From Patiria pectinifera (Eukaryota > Echinodermata > Asteroidea > Valvatida > Asterinidae): a stretch of DNA of 64,000 nt. Location: NCBI GenBank assembly GCA_029964075.1, contig CM057146.1, forward strand, positions 11,675,501 through 11,739,500. Direction: 5' to 3'. Shown here piece by piece: positions 53,562 through 64,000 of this stretch. How positions within the stretch are numbered: position 1 is the stretch's first letter; each line of letters opens with the position of its first letter. The notes under the pieces are model-generated. The model was not told the DNA's origin and searched no databases. It saw only the letters and a list, made by a program, of their open reading frames with translations. The position numbers were made by a program, and so were the translations under genes.

Positions 53562-56500
53562 ACACCTCTTACAATTTAAAAAATTTTCATAAACATTTCT
53601 TTTTGCCCAATTTGGCTAGAAATACAAGGTTAAGCCCTAACAATCTGCAATTTTCCAGAATCATCTGACAATTTGAATTTTTTTCATGAACATCTAATTT
53701 TTCCGAATCTTATTCAAAAAGCAAGGTTAACCCCTTACAATCTGCAATTTTCCCAATTTCGCTTAAGAAATGCAAGGTTAAATCCTGATGATTTGAAATT
53801 TTTCATAAACATCTAACTTTGCCAAATTTCACTAAAAAAGCAAGGATAATCCCTTACATCTGAAATTTTCCAAAAACATCTGATTTTGCCAAATTTTGCT
53901 AAAATGCAAGGGTAACCCCTTACAATTTGAAATTTTCCATAAACATCCGATTTTGCCCTATTTTGCTAAAAAAATGCAAGCTGAACCCCTTACAATCTGC
54001 AATTTTCCAGAAATATCTGATTTTGCCCTAATTTGGCAAAGGTGAACCCCTTAAATTTTTTGATTTTTCATACAAATCTGATTTTCCCCAATTTTGCTAA
54101 AAAATGCAAGGTGAACCCTTTACGATCTGAAATTTTTCATGAACACCTGGTTTTGCAGTATTTTGATAAAAAAAAATACAAGGTTAACCCCTAACAATTC
54201 CAAATTTTTCATGCACATTAAAATTTGCCCAATTTTAAGGTTAACCCCCTTACATCTGAAATTTTCAGATGTAAGGGGGTTAACCTTGCTTTTTTAGTGC
54301 CCTTATTTGGCCAAGGTAAACACCCCTTACAATTTTTGATTTTTATACAAATCTGATTTTTCCCAATTTTGCTAAAAAAGCAAGGTTAACCCCCTTACAT
54401 CTGAAATTTTTGAGAAACATCTGATTTTGCCCAATTTTGCTAAAAATGCAAGGTTCACCCCTTACAATTTTAGATTTTTCATAAAAATCTGATTTTGCCC
54501 AGTTTTGCTAAAAATGCAAGGTTAACCCCTTTCAATCTGCAATTTTCCAGAAACATCTGATTTTGCCCTAATTGGGCAAAGGTTAACCTCTTACAATTTT
54601 AGATTTTTCACACAAATCTGATTTTTCCCAATTTTGCTAAAAATGCAAGGTGAACCCCTTACAATCTGACAGTTTTCATAAACACCTGATTTTGCCCTAT
54701 TTTGCTAAAAAAAATGCATGGTTCACCCCTTACAATTTGAGATTTTTCATAAACATTAAAATTTCCCCAATTTTACTAAAAAAGCAAGGTTAACCCCTTA
54801 CAATTTGAAATTTTTCATTCACATCTTATTTTGCCAAATATCACTAAAAAAGAAAGATCTGATTTTTCCCAATTTTGCTAAAAATGCAAGGTGAATCCCT
54901 TACAATTTGAGATTTTTCATAAAAATCTGATATTGCCCAGTTTTGCTAAAAATGCCGGGTTTACCCCTTACAATCTGAAATTTTCCAGAAAGATCTGATT
55001 TTGCCCAATTTCGCTAAAAATACAAGTTTCACCCCTTACAATTTGAGATTTTTCAAAAAATCTGATATTGTCCAGTTTTGCTAAAAATGCAGGGTTAACC
55101 CCTTTCAATCTGTAATTTTTCATTCACATCTTATTTTGCCAAATATCACTCAAAAAGCAAGGTTTACCCTTACAATCTGAAATTTTCCATAAACACCTGA
55201 TTTTGCCCTATTTTGCTAAAAAATGCAAGGTTAACCACTGACAATTTGACATTTTTCATAAACATTTCAATTTTCCCCATTTTACTTAAAAAGAAAGGTT
55301 AACCCCTTACAATTTGAAATTTTTCATACACATCTTATCTTGCCAAATTTTACTACAAAAGCAAGGTTGACCCCTTACAATCTGAAATTTTCCAGAAACA
55401 TCTGATTTTGCCCTAATTGGGCAAAGGTTAACCCCTTACAATGTTTGATTTTTCATACAAATCAGAGTTTTTCCAATTTTGCTAAAAATGCAAGGTGAAC
55501 CCTTTACAATCTGAAATTTTTCATGAACACCTGGTTTTGCCGTATTTTGCTAAACAATGCGAGGTTAACCACTAACAATTTGAAATTTTTCATGCACATT
55601 AAAATTTGCCCAATTTTACTAAAAAAGCAAGGTTAACCCCCTTACATCTGAAATTTTTCAGAAAAATCTGATTTTGCCAAATTTTGTTAAAAATGCAAGG
55701 TTCACCCCTTATTTGAGATTTTTCATAAAAATCTGATATTGCCCAATTTTGCTAAAAATGCCAGGTTAACCCCTTTCAATCTGCAAATTTTCCAGAAACA
55801 TCTGATTTTGCCCTAATTGGGCAAAGGTTAACCTCTTACAATTTTTGATTTTTCATACAAATCTGATTTTTCCAAATTTTGCTAAAAATGCAAGGTGAAC
55901 CCCTTACAATCTGACATTTTTCAAAAACACTTGATTTTGCCCTATTTTGCTAAAAAATGCAAGGTTCACCCCTTACAATTTGAGTTTTTTCATTAACATT
56001 TAAATTGTCCCAATTTTACTAAAAAGGCAAGGTTAACACCTTACAATTTGAAATTTTCCAGAAAGCTCTGATTTTGCCAAATTTTACTACAAAAGCAAGG
56101 TTAACCCCTAACAATCTGAAATTTTCCAGAAAGATCTGATTTTGCCCAATTTCGCTAAAAATACAAGGTCCACCCCTTACAATTTGAGATTTTTCATATC
56201 AATCTGATATTGCCCAATTATGCTAAAAATGCCAAGTTAACCCATAACAATCTTCAAATTTCAAGAAACATCTGATTTTTCCCAATTTCGCTTAAAAAAG
56301 CAAGGTTAACCCCTTTCAATCTGCAATTTTCCAGAAACATCTGATTTTGCCCTAATTTGGCAAGGTTAACCCCTTACAATTTTTGATTTTTCATATAAAT
56401 CTGATTTTGCCCAATTTTGCTAAAACTGCAAAGTTAACCCATTACAATCAGAAATTTTCCATAAACACCTGATTTTGTCCTATTTTGCTAAAAAATGCAA

Positions 56501-56848
56501 GGTTAACCACTAATAATTTGAAATTTTTCATAAACATCTAAATTTTCCCAATTTAACTAAGGCAGCAAGGTTAGCACCTTACAATTTGAAATGTTTCATA
56601 CACAGCTTATTTTGCCAAATTTTACTACAAAAGCAAGGTAAACCCCTTACAATCTGAAATTTTCCAGAAAGATCTGATTTTACCCAATTTCGCAAAAAAA
56701 TGCAAGGTTCACCCCTTACAATTTGAAATGTTTCATAAACATCTAAACTTTACTAAAAATGCAAGGTTAACCACTTACAAGCTGCAATTTTCCAGAAACA
56801 TATTTCCCGAGTTTGCTAAAATGTAAGGTTAACCCCTTGCAAACTGTT
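53562..56848 (-). repeat. Minisatellite, long inverted arm of copy 2
   Basis: About 3.3 kb of the 58-68-bp repeat in inverted orientation follows the LINE. Near 54237-54287 there is a small perfect palindrome where a fragment of a unit is flipped. Unit variants with TTTCATAAAC and with TTCCAGAAAC alternate irregularly. No gene is present. Confidence 0.9.
54237..54287. other. Perfect 25-bp-arm palindrome in the satellite
   Basis: Arms 54237-54261 and 54263-54287 are exact reverse complements around a single base. The arms are one satellite segment (AAGGTTAACCCCCTTAC and onward) copied in both orientations. After it the array returns to its former orientation. Confidence 0.8.
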
Positions 56849-57418
56849 AAATCAATACATGAAATGTCCCGTTTGACTTTTTTAAAACAAATTATTTTTC
56901 CAGTTTTTAGGGTAAAGGAATTTTCTCTTTTTCCTTTCTCTTTTGTTGTTGCTATATTTTGCGAATTAACTCATTCGTATGGAATGCTCAAAGTCAATCA
57001 AAGAATATTTCACACATAGGGGCCTAAATTATATTTTTTTAAATTTAATAGAGAGGCATTGATCGTGTTGTCATATACCATTCTATTACTATTGCGAATT
57101 ACTGTATTGTTTGGAATGCTCACAATTAAAGACACGTTATTTGAAAGATGTATAAATAATATTTATATTACAATATACATCTTTATTCTTTCCCGGTATA
57201 ATTTATGGCGTTTCTTACGTCAATTGGCAATCGTGTCATTATATAATGATAGTCAAATTGATCAAACGAAACTCCGTTTTGATTATAGTCAATTATGAAA
57301 TATTCATTGATTTGTGACATACACCTGTGTTTCAATTTTGATACTACCCGTAGACCTGCCGAGCAGCTGTAGATATCAAACTAAACCAAAGTATAAAAGA
57401 TAGAGGGTAAAAAAAATC

Positions 57419-57867
57419 AAAAAGTTATGTGCTAGTCAAGCTTTCAGGGATCGGTCTGAGCCATAACAATGCCCCAGCCGATCCCTTAGTTCTCTTCCGG
57501 GGTCTCGGCGTCCCCGACCAATACACACTTCCTTCCCTATCCATCCATATAACCCCGGAGGGCCAGGCACCATGTAAAAGCAAAGAGCTAAGGGAGGAAC
57601 AGGGCGGCCCCTAAGCCCTGATCCTCCGAGTGGACCAAATGCCCTGAACCTGTACGAAGGCGCCAACCTGGAACTCGCGGACAGTACCAGCAGCAGTGCT
57701 TACCGATTAAGCTAAGGTACTGTTGGTACTTTACGACGGGAAATTAAATCTCTTATAGTGAATAATTGAACTCATACGTTAAAAAACAAAACGACACCAG
57801 CGGGATTCGAACCCGGGACCCCGCTAACCCTGGACGACGAATCGTAACCACTCGGCCATTTCGTTAC
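57419..57867 (-). repeat. Dimeric tRNA-like SINE, copy 4
   Basis: This reverse-strand copy lies in the second composite of foldback copy 2. The B box reads GGATTCGAACC on the + strand, and the A-box complement CCACTCGGCCA follows. It is nearly identical to copies 1-3. Confidence 0.7.
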
Positions 57868-58309
57868 CTTAGAATTTTCCTTAAACTGAGAAAAGTTGTC
57901 TTTATAGGTGAGCAAACGCGCCAGGAAGATTACTGGGTCCATTTGCTTTACCTTAATGGGTAAAAACAGTCGATATAATGAGCCCAGTGTGTTTGGTTTG
58001 TTAGGAAGCTGCATAACACAGCCTAATGTGCAAAACTGTCGTGTGCTAGGCGGATCATTACGCAACAATGAACACCGCAATTGTGTATTTTCAAAAGGCA
58101 GACGCGTAGATTTCTACTCTTTGTATCTGGGCACATATAGATTCTCACCTCCCTCTTCAGCTATTTCGACTTTCTTAAAAAGAAAAATAGAGACTGTCAG
58201 CGAATCTCCGGGAGTTGAAATAAGGGTCGTCCCCTCGATAGACCTCAGACTCAGTAAAGTTCAACATTGGGCTCTTTTTCAACAGCTGTTTTTGCGGAAA
58301 CTTTACTTC

Positions 58310-59030
58310 TGGATTTTTTAGAAGCATCTGATTTTGCCCAATTTTAGTAAAATATGCTCTTAATTTTGCTAAAAAAGCAAGGTTAACCCCTTACCATTTT
58401 AGATTTTTCATACAAATCTGATTTTGCCAAATTTTACTAAATATACAAGGTACACCTCTTACAATTTAACATTTTTCATAAACATTTTTTTTTGCCCAAT
58501 TTTGCTAGAAATACAAGGTTAAGCCCTAACAATCTGCAATTTTCCAGAATCATCTGATTGTGTCCTATTTTGCTAAAAAAAATGCAAGGTTAACCCCTTA
58601 CAATTGGATTTTTTTTTCATGAACATCTACTTTTTTCCAATCTTATTCAAAAAGCAAGGTAAACCGCTTACAATCTGCAATTTTCCAGAAACATTTGAAT
58701 TTTTCCCCATTTTCGTTTTAAAAAAATGCGAGGTTAACCCCTTTCAATTTGAAAGTTTTCGTAACATCTAACTTTGCAAAATTTCACTAAAAAAGCAAGG
58801 TTAATCCCTTACATCTGAAATTTTTCGGAAACATCTGATTTTGCCCAATTTCGTTAAAATAGGCAATGTTCACCCCTTACAATTTGAAATGTTTCATAAA
58901 CATCTAACCCCATACAATCTGCAATTTTCCAGAAACATCTGATTTTTCCCGATTTTGCTTAAAAAGTGCAAGGTTAACCCCTTACAATTTGATTTTTTTT
59001 TCATAAACATCTACTCTTGCCCAATTTTAC
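58310..59030 (-). repeat. Minisatellite, outer right arm of copy 2
   Basis: The satellite in inverted orientation runs from TTTTAGAAGCATCTG to about 59030. It includes the uninterrupted version of the LINE target unit at 58451-58470. Confidence 0.85.
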
Positions 59031-59365
59031 ATTCAGCTTATGCTAACAAATTATCAGGTAACTGGATCATTAAACGGGACAGGTGCACATCGGCCTTGGA
59101 GCTCAGACCATGTGTCATGCACTCCTCAATGCATAGATGATGCACATAACACTATGGGTAGTACAGGCACAGCTGGGGGTACTGCCCAAACAATGATGAA
59201 CGCATTGCGTATGCTTAAAGAATTACCCACAATTCCGGTTTTTACCGTTTAGGTCTGGCTCTAATCACTTTACGCGATCCCCTGACGTCTCATACACTGA
59301 CTTTAGGCAAAATACTCAGACTTTCGCAGTCTAGTAACCAGACTTTGACTCTTAACGAAACATTG
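59031..59365. other. Unassigned stretch right of the foldback element
   Basis: This is 335 bases of non-repeat sequence with a more balanced base composition than its neighbours. A frame at 59040-59252 (70 codons) has no recognised domain. It could be unique host sequence flanking the foldback insertion, but I cannot support a gene. Confidence 0.35.
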
Positions 59366-59369
59366 AATG

Positions 59370-59830
59370 AAAAGGGAAACATCAAATGCATATTGCAAAA
59401 GATCGAATGCAAACATACCGATGAAACATCGATTACAAATAGCTCGAAATGTCAAACATATGTGTAAAACATTGCTCACATATTTGAGAATATCGCAAAT
59501 ATATTGTAAAACAACACACACAATTGTATCGAAAAACATCGCACATTTAATGAAAAAAATCGAACATAATATTGAAAACATCGCACATAGATATATATCG
59601 TCACAAACATCGCACATATAAATTGAAAATCGCATATAAATGTAAAACATCGCACACATAATTTATATTGAACATCGCACATATATTGTAAAACATCGCA
59701 CAAATATATTAAACATCGCGCAAATAATGAAAAACATCGCACACTTATATTGAACATCGCACATAAATGTAAAAGATAACAAGCACATATTGAACATCCA
59801 ACATATATATTGCAAAATATTGAATATTGC
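59370..59830. repeat. Minisatellite with AACATCGCACATA units
   Basis: AACATCGCACA recurs at irregular 22-35-base spacing, separated by ATATTGTAAA or AATTGAA words. Decay is stronger toward the left. Cys-rich frames on the - strand (CAMF, CDVQ) are artefacts of the repeat. Confidence 0.8.
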
Positions 59831-59837
59831 AACGTTT

Positions 59838-60324
59838 GACACGCCATACGCAAGTACATGCTGCAAGAATTGTGGCAGCGTTTATCGCATAATGTGTACA
59901 TAATGTGTATCCCGTTACACAAAGGAAATTCATCCAATAGGAAATTTCGTTACGCGCTACGATGGGAACGCAGACCAATCCAAGGCGTTATATCAATGAG
60001 GCGTCCACCGTAGAATAGGGCTACACCGTACTCCGAATCGATCGAAACATTGTGTTCACATTTCACATCTAAGAAAGAGACCAAACAGTTAATTTTTTCA
60101 TTTTCATGAAGGGCAGACTTAAGAGTAAAAAATGTATACCTTATAGAGTGAATTCATGAAAACAATATAGAGAACTGGCCTTCTGCGTTGCAAAACTAGG
60201 AAGACAAAAAAACCTGGAGGGGACAGAATTACCTGAAGGGGGACAGAATTAACGGGCCGGGGAGGACACTTTTACCTAGGTAATTCTGTCCCCCCGGACA
60301 CTTTTAACGGGGGACAGAATTACC
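59838..60324. mobile_element. Truncated copy of the hairpin-rich element
   Basis: It matches 31280-31777: AAGTACATGCTGCAAGA, GGAAATTCATCCAATAGGAAAT, GTTACGCGCTA, GAAGGGCAGACT, then the GGGGGACAGAATTACC modules to GAATTACC at 60324. The left terminal hairpin modules are missing and replaced by the minisatellite at 59370-59830. Confidence 0.7.
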
Positions 60325-61555
60325 GTCCACACCGGCGACATTATCGGAAAAAGCGAGTCACGTCAGTCGGCAGCGATGAAGAGCGCCACCTACTGTCCGA
60401 GAGCGTCCATATAAGGGCCCGCTTTTAACAGTGTTCCTATGGGTGCAATAAAGACCCCAATGGTAAATGGCTCCACTTCAGAAAGTCTGGAAATATACTC
60501 ACAATTTACTCTCCAAGGTGTTCGAGACACACATCAAACTTAAAGCTTATTTCATGGTCTTTTTTTAACTTGATGAATTTTGGGAGAAATTTCCACCCGA
60601 ATATAATCATCCCTTAAAATACAGTCCTAAAGCCCATCGCAATTTTGAAAAACGGTGCCTACACTCCATTGCAAAAGAGAGCGCTGTTAGGGCCCCAATT
60701 TCATCCAAATTGTACAGAAATACAAGCTCACGTTCCAGTGCACGGCTCCCATCCTTATTTTGTACGAATCCTCAAGTTCATGGCGGCACAATGTGCTCAA
60801 ATACTGAATAATTATAGGGGCATGTAAATCGTGATTTGGCCGGCATAGGCAATTTCGGACCGATTTACTGGCCTGCATCTACAATCCTGGCCAAATCTCG
60901 CTGCCCCCCCCCCCCCCCCCCCCGGCCCCCGTTCAATTTTGTCTCTCATTGCGCGGTGTGTGCTCCATCAGCTGGGAACAACATTGACCGGAGGAGCGGG
61001 GGAGTGGGTGACCGTGGCAGGCTCCAGAAGTGTCCCAACCATTTTGGTTCTTGGTTCTTGGTGCTTGGCTGGTTCTTCTCCTAAAAACTCCACGTGGGAG
61101 TTTATACAGGAGGCCAGAAACACCGGGGCAAACCCCTTCATTTTGGCCGGGATTGTAGCTAAGGGAGCTGAATTAGAATCAGACAAACACAATTCCTTCG
61201 TAAAAATTTGTAAACGGGTCAGTAGTTTGATATAAATATAATGAGGTAGGGGAAAACTTGCTGGAATTTCTCTCAATCATAGCGACATGTCAGTGCCGGC
61301 GGAAAGACGTGCGACGCGAAACAATTAATGAGACAGAATGAGGACGAGCTTGGTAAGGTTAATTGCTCGTATAGTGACTCTGAATAGTCAACTGCTCGGT
61401 ACATAAGAATGATTGCAGAAAAGAGTTACGTAACAGCATTCATGTGTATAGCACGATGCTGATGCATCTTTCGTGCAGCTATGAAACACAAAGTAACTCT
61501 CCCACTGCGGAAATAAGGATTATGTTTTTAAACGCAAAGAGCAAAGCACCTATTG
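60325..61555. other. Intergenic, unassigned
   Basis: I see no supportable gene. There is a poly-C run of about 20 bases at 60905-60925. Frames at 60645-60827 and 60939-61235 show no domain I recognise and no flanking splice evidence that I trust. A nested mobile fragment is possible near 60840-61000. Confidence 0.35.
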
Positions 61556-61999
61556 AAACAGCCTAGTTGTTAAGCTGTCTGACAGCGGACCCTGGGGTTA
61601 GGGGTTCGAACCCGCTTGGTGTCACATTTTGGTTTTCGATTCCCGCGGTTCTGTTATTTAAGAGTATTAATTTCCCGTCGTCATTTACCAACAGCAGTTA
61701 GCTCGGTCGGTCGGTAAGCTGACTCACAAGTTGGGACTGTCTGCGAAGTCCAGGTTGGCATCTGCGTATAGGTACGGGGTTCTTTTGCTGACTCGGCAGC
61801 AAGGCTTAGGGTGTCACCTCGTTTCCTCCCTTTATGGTGCCTGACTTTCGAGTTACATGGATAGACAGGGAAGGAGGTGTGGTGGGCCGGGTACCGAGTC
61901 CCAGAAGAGTTCTATATTGGAAGTCGGTAAGGGGCTCATTGAGTTAGGGTCATAAGTCCGACTCCTGAAGACTTGGCCATCGCCACATAACTTTTTGTA
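61556..61999 (+). repeat. Diverged dimeric tRNA-like SINE outside the foldback
   Basis: The first tRNA-like unit has CCTAGTTGTTAAG and a B box GGTTCGAACCC (61603-61613). A second unit has TTAGCTCGGTCGG (61697-61709). The body ends CACATAACTTTTTG, as in the four foldback-borne copies, but identity is clearly lower. It proves that the SINE family exists independently of the foldback element. Confidence 0.7.
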
Positions 62000-62235
62000 T
62001 TATATTCTTTCTTTTCTATCGGAGGACAATTGCAAGAATAACTAATTTGTTATATTGAAAGCCTGAACTGTAATCATTTGAAATTAATTTCTAAAATTGG
62101 TCGAAAATAAAAAATTCAATCCAACTATAATGTTTGTATTTCATTGTTGAAAAACTGCATGTACATGTTCAGTACCTTTACGCATACCTTGTTCAGGCCT
62201 GTTCCCTGATCCCAGACTGCAATGGGGGGGGGGGG
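62000..62235. other. Intergenic, nothing recognised
   Basis: AT-rich sequence with a poly-G run at about 62225-62237. No gene, repeat array or terminal repeat is visible. Confidence 0.4.
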
Positions 62236-62239
62236 GTTG

Positions 62240-62500
62240 TTACAACTGATAATGTAGTAACCAACCTATAACGTATCACCAACCGATAATGTATCACAAA
62301 TTGACCGATATTGTATCACTAACCGATAATGTACCAAAAATTGACTGATAGTGTAGTAAAATTTGTATCCGATAATGTATCACGTGTCGACGGATAATGT
62401 AACTACAAAATAAGTGTATCCGATAATGTATCACCACGGAACGGATACTGTATCAACCGATAATGTATCAAAATTCAACCGATAATTTATCAGTATTGGA
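62240..62500 (+). repeat. Minisatellite with CCGATAATGTATCA units
   Basis: About ten copies of CCGATAATGTATCA (variants CGGATACTGTATC and CTGATAGTGTAGTA) occur at 18-35-base spacing. It is degenerate and noncoding. Confidence 0.8.
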
Positions 62501-62639
62501 AAAAGGTGGAAATATTGCAAATTAATTAAAGTCTAATAAGTGCCTTTACTATGATAAGTCCACACTCGAGAAAGCTTATCATTAAGAATATTTTTTTTAT
62601 TTGGGAGGTAGGGAGTTGCTCTGGTTTGGAGACGCTCTA

Positions 62640-63562
62640 CTTCCAAGTGGGCCTAGGCTAGTGGCGCATCCAGCTTTTGATGTCAAGGGGGGGGGGGGGT
62701 AACCGCACTCGCACATCCGCGCCGAAATGTGGACAAGTTCTTTTCTCCGGACACTTGGCCTCCATAATTATGGGCTCCGTGCTGCGACACAAGAGGGCGC
62801 GTTTTACCTCTTTTGAGAGCCCCGTGGACGTACGGGACCATTGATCTCCGATCAATGGACGGGACACAGCATGTGCGTACTGTACTGTACTGGTTCGTGC
62901 GCAAAGTTCCACACCACTTCCAGAATGTGGCTATTAGCAGCAGCGTCTTCGCATGAGCGTCAGGCAATGTCGGCGCGCGCATACGTTCAATTTAACTTGC
63001 CGGTCTCCCAGACTATTCCCTCCCCCAATAACTTTGCATCATTCAAAATACGCGCTGTGCATGAACCGGGAACACATACGAGTGGCGAGGCATAGTATAG
63101 CAAAACTACCATCTGAAATGATCATGTAACTTGAGCTGTCACAAAAGATACAATGTAACAAGTTTACCGGATTTAGGCGGCAATCGTCAAAGATAGTCTA
63201 CATGCGATCAAGCTTCATGGGTCCCTTGTCGACCCCAGTCGATATTTTTTATATACAGATTTGATAAGGGCACAATCACAGCATTACTGTTCATTTAGTT
63301 GGGGGGTGAGGGGGTGAGGGGAGGGGATGAGGGGAGGGGGTCGATGAGGGGGAGGGGGTCGTGCCATATTATAAAATCCTACAATCATGTACACAATATT
63401 ACTGTACCGTACAAAATAATGCCCCGGTTTTTTAGGGGGGGGGGGGGACACCGTTCGCATGTGACGTCATTTGTTATTTGTCTACCCACTGACTTCAGTT
63501 TGTTCAACCCACACAGTTTGGAGTCCAAACGTCACGAGCCTGCCGCTTCCTTGAGGCCAACA
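62640..63562. other. MITE fragments and G-rich low complexity
   Basis: The part at 62655-62775 (GTGGCGCATCCAGC, poly-G, then TCTCCGGACACTTGGCCTCC) belongs to the same MITE family as 30041-30180 and the right part of 63563-63944. GGGGTGAGGGGAGG low complexity lies at 63300-63360. The 3190-3290 interval shares the word GATCAAGCT..ATG with 3360-3390, suggesting a dispersed fragment near 63200-63290. No gene. Confidence 0.45.
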
Positions 63563-63944
63563 CAGGCGCGGATCCGGGGGGGGGGAGTCCCCCAGCTTTG
63601 TCCCAAAACAAATTGCATACAAATTCCAAAAAAAAATAATACGACCCCCCCCCCCCCATCTGCGGTGACACCCCGAAAAAAATTACTGGTAAATGTCCGC
63701 CTGTTCAAAATACGGACGGAGGCAGCTTAGATAGGGGGTATTTTTACACCATTCTGTAATCCAGTGTTAATAATTGTCAAATTTGAACAGCGTCCCCTAT
63801 TGAAATATGATACCCCCTTCCCCAAGTTTTTGATTTTACGGAGGCCAAGTGTCCGGAAAAAAAAATATCCTGAGTACATTTTCAGATTGTTTTGCTGATG
63901 AACCCCCCCCCCCCTCCCCGCGAAAATTCCTGGATCCGCCCCTG
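63563..63944. mobile_element. MITE with CAGGGGCGGATCC-type ends, 382 bp
   Basis: The left end CAGGCGCGGATCCGGGG is matched by the inverted right end (TGGATCCGCCCCTG). CAACA occurs at both borders (63558-63562, 63945-63949). The interior is rich in poly-G/C, with the GGCCAAGTGTCCGG word shared with 62745-62765 and 30136-30150. No transposase. The ends fit a hAT-like family. Confidence 0.6.
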
Positions 63945-64000
63945 CAACAGAAGCGTAAATCTGTGCTGGGGACTTGGGGATGGGGGATAGCTAAAAAAAA

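Larger units (their letters stand above)
46352..59030 (+). mobile_element. Foldback element copy 2 (complete, interrupted by a LINE)
   Basis: The order on the + strand is: outer satellite (46352-46910), composite with dimeric tRNA-like SINE (46911-48290), inner satellite (48290-48913), junction GCGG..ACTTTACATCTGG at about 48918, inverted satellite (to 49078 and from 53562 to 56848), inverted composite (56849-58309), outer inverted satellite (58310-59030). Without the LINE it is about 8.2 kb. The two composites are nearly identical over about 1.4 kb. No transposase is encoded. The same order, reversed, is found at 33736-40336. Confidence 0.65.

Noticed and set aside
59040..59252. 70-codon frame next to the foldback end
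   Set aside because: Its composition looks more gene-like than its surroundings, but there is no domain, no splice evidence and no paralogue, so it stays unassigned.
59303..59937. Cysteine-rich frames on the - strand (CAMFxxYxR repeats) that look like a small secreted protein
   Set aside because: They come from the AACATCGCACATA minisatellite read in reverse, are open in more than one frame, and have no signal peptide or stable spacing.
63299..63730. 143-codon glycine- and arginine-rich frame
   Set aside because: It starts in a GGGGTGAGGGG low-complexity run and crosses the MITE at 63563, so it is not a gene.

Overview
The window is eukaryotic, AT-rich and repeat-dense, with no bacterial-style gene packing. 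I read it as a marine invertebrate, most likely an echinoderm (moderate confidence). The reasons are secreted C-type lectin-like genes in a tandem family, frequent TAGGCCTA-type words, a CR1/L2-like retrotransposon, many small MITEs with G/C homopolymer flanks, and foldback DNA of the kind known from sea urchins. The exact taxon cannot be fixed from this sequence alone.

Region 1 (about 1-28.8 kb) is a tandem array of single-exon genes for small secreted proteins with one C-type lectin-like domain (CTLD), all on the + strand. Six are intact (1295-1831, 6248-6784, 12173-12700, 15877-16413, 19586-20119, 24940-25476). Two are broken (16972-17142 truncated; 17817-18347 start lost plus three frameshifts). 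They form subfamily A (genes 1, 4, 8), subfamily B (gene 2, gene 3 and the pseudogene) and a mosaic (gene 7). The spacers are themselves duplicated blocks, and comparing them reveals MITE insertions with visible empty sites. At 28.57-29.15 kb a segment related to lectin 5' flank forms a 243-bp inverted repeat with no lectin gene attached.

Region 2 (about 29-33.7 kb) holds MITE-like debris rich in poly-G/C, a hairpin-rich element with GGTAAATGTGTCCCC modules, and a roughly 460-bp tandem repeat (3.7 units) carrying a hAT-type MITE.

Region 3 (about 33.7-59.03 kb) is a very large inverted structure. Two copies of a foldback element lie in opposite orientation around a 6-kb core (40.34-46.35 kb). 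Each copy has outer satellite, a composite with a dimeric tRNA-like SINE, inner satellite, a junction, inverted satellite and an inverted composite. The satellite is a 58-68-bp minisatellite with a GGTTAACC core. One copy is interrupted by a near-complete non-LTR retrotransposon (49079-53561) whose ORF1 and reverse transcriptase are open but whose endonuclease region is frameshifted. The core has no recognisable long coding region but carries hairpin-bearing tandem repeats.

Region 4 (59.03-64 kb) contains minisatellites, a truncated second copy of the hairpin-rich element, a diverged dimeric tRNA-like SINE and a MITE with CAGGGGCGGATCC-type ends.

The only genes I support as host genes are the lectin-like ones. 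They probably act as secreted recognition or coat proteins. Their evolution looks driven by tandem duplication, gene conversion and mobile-element insertion.
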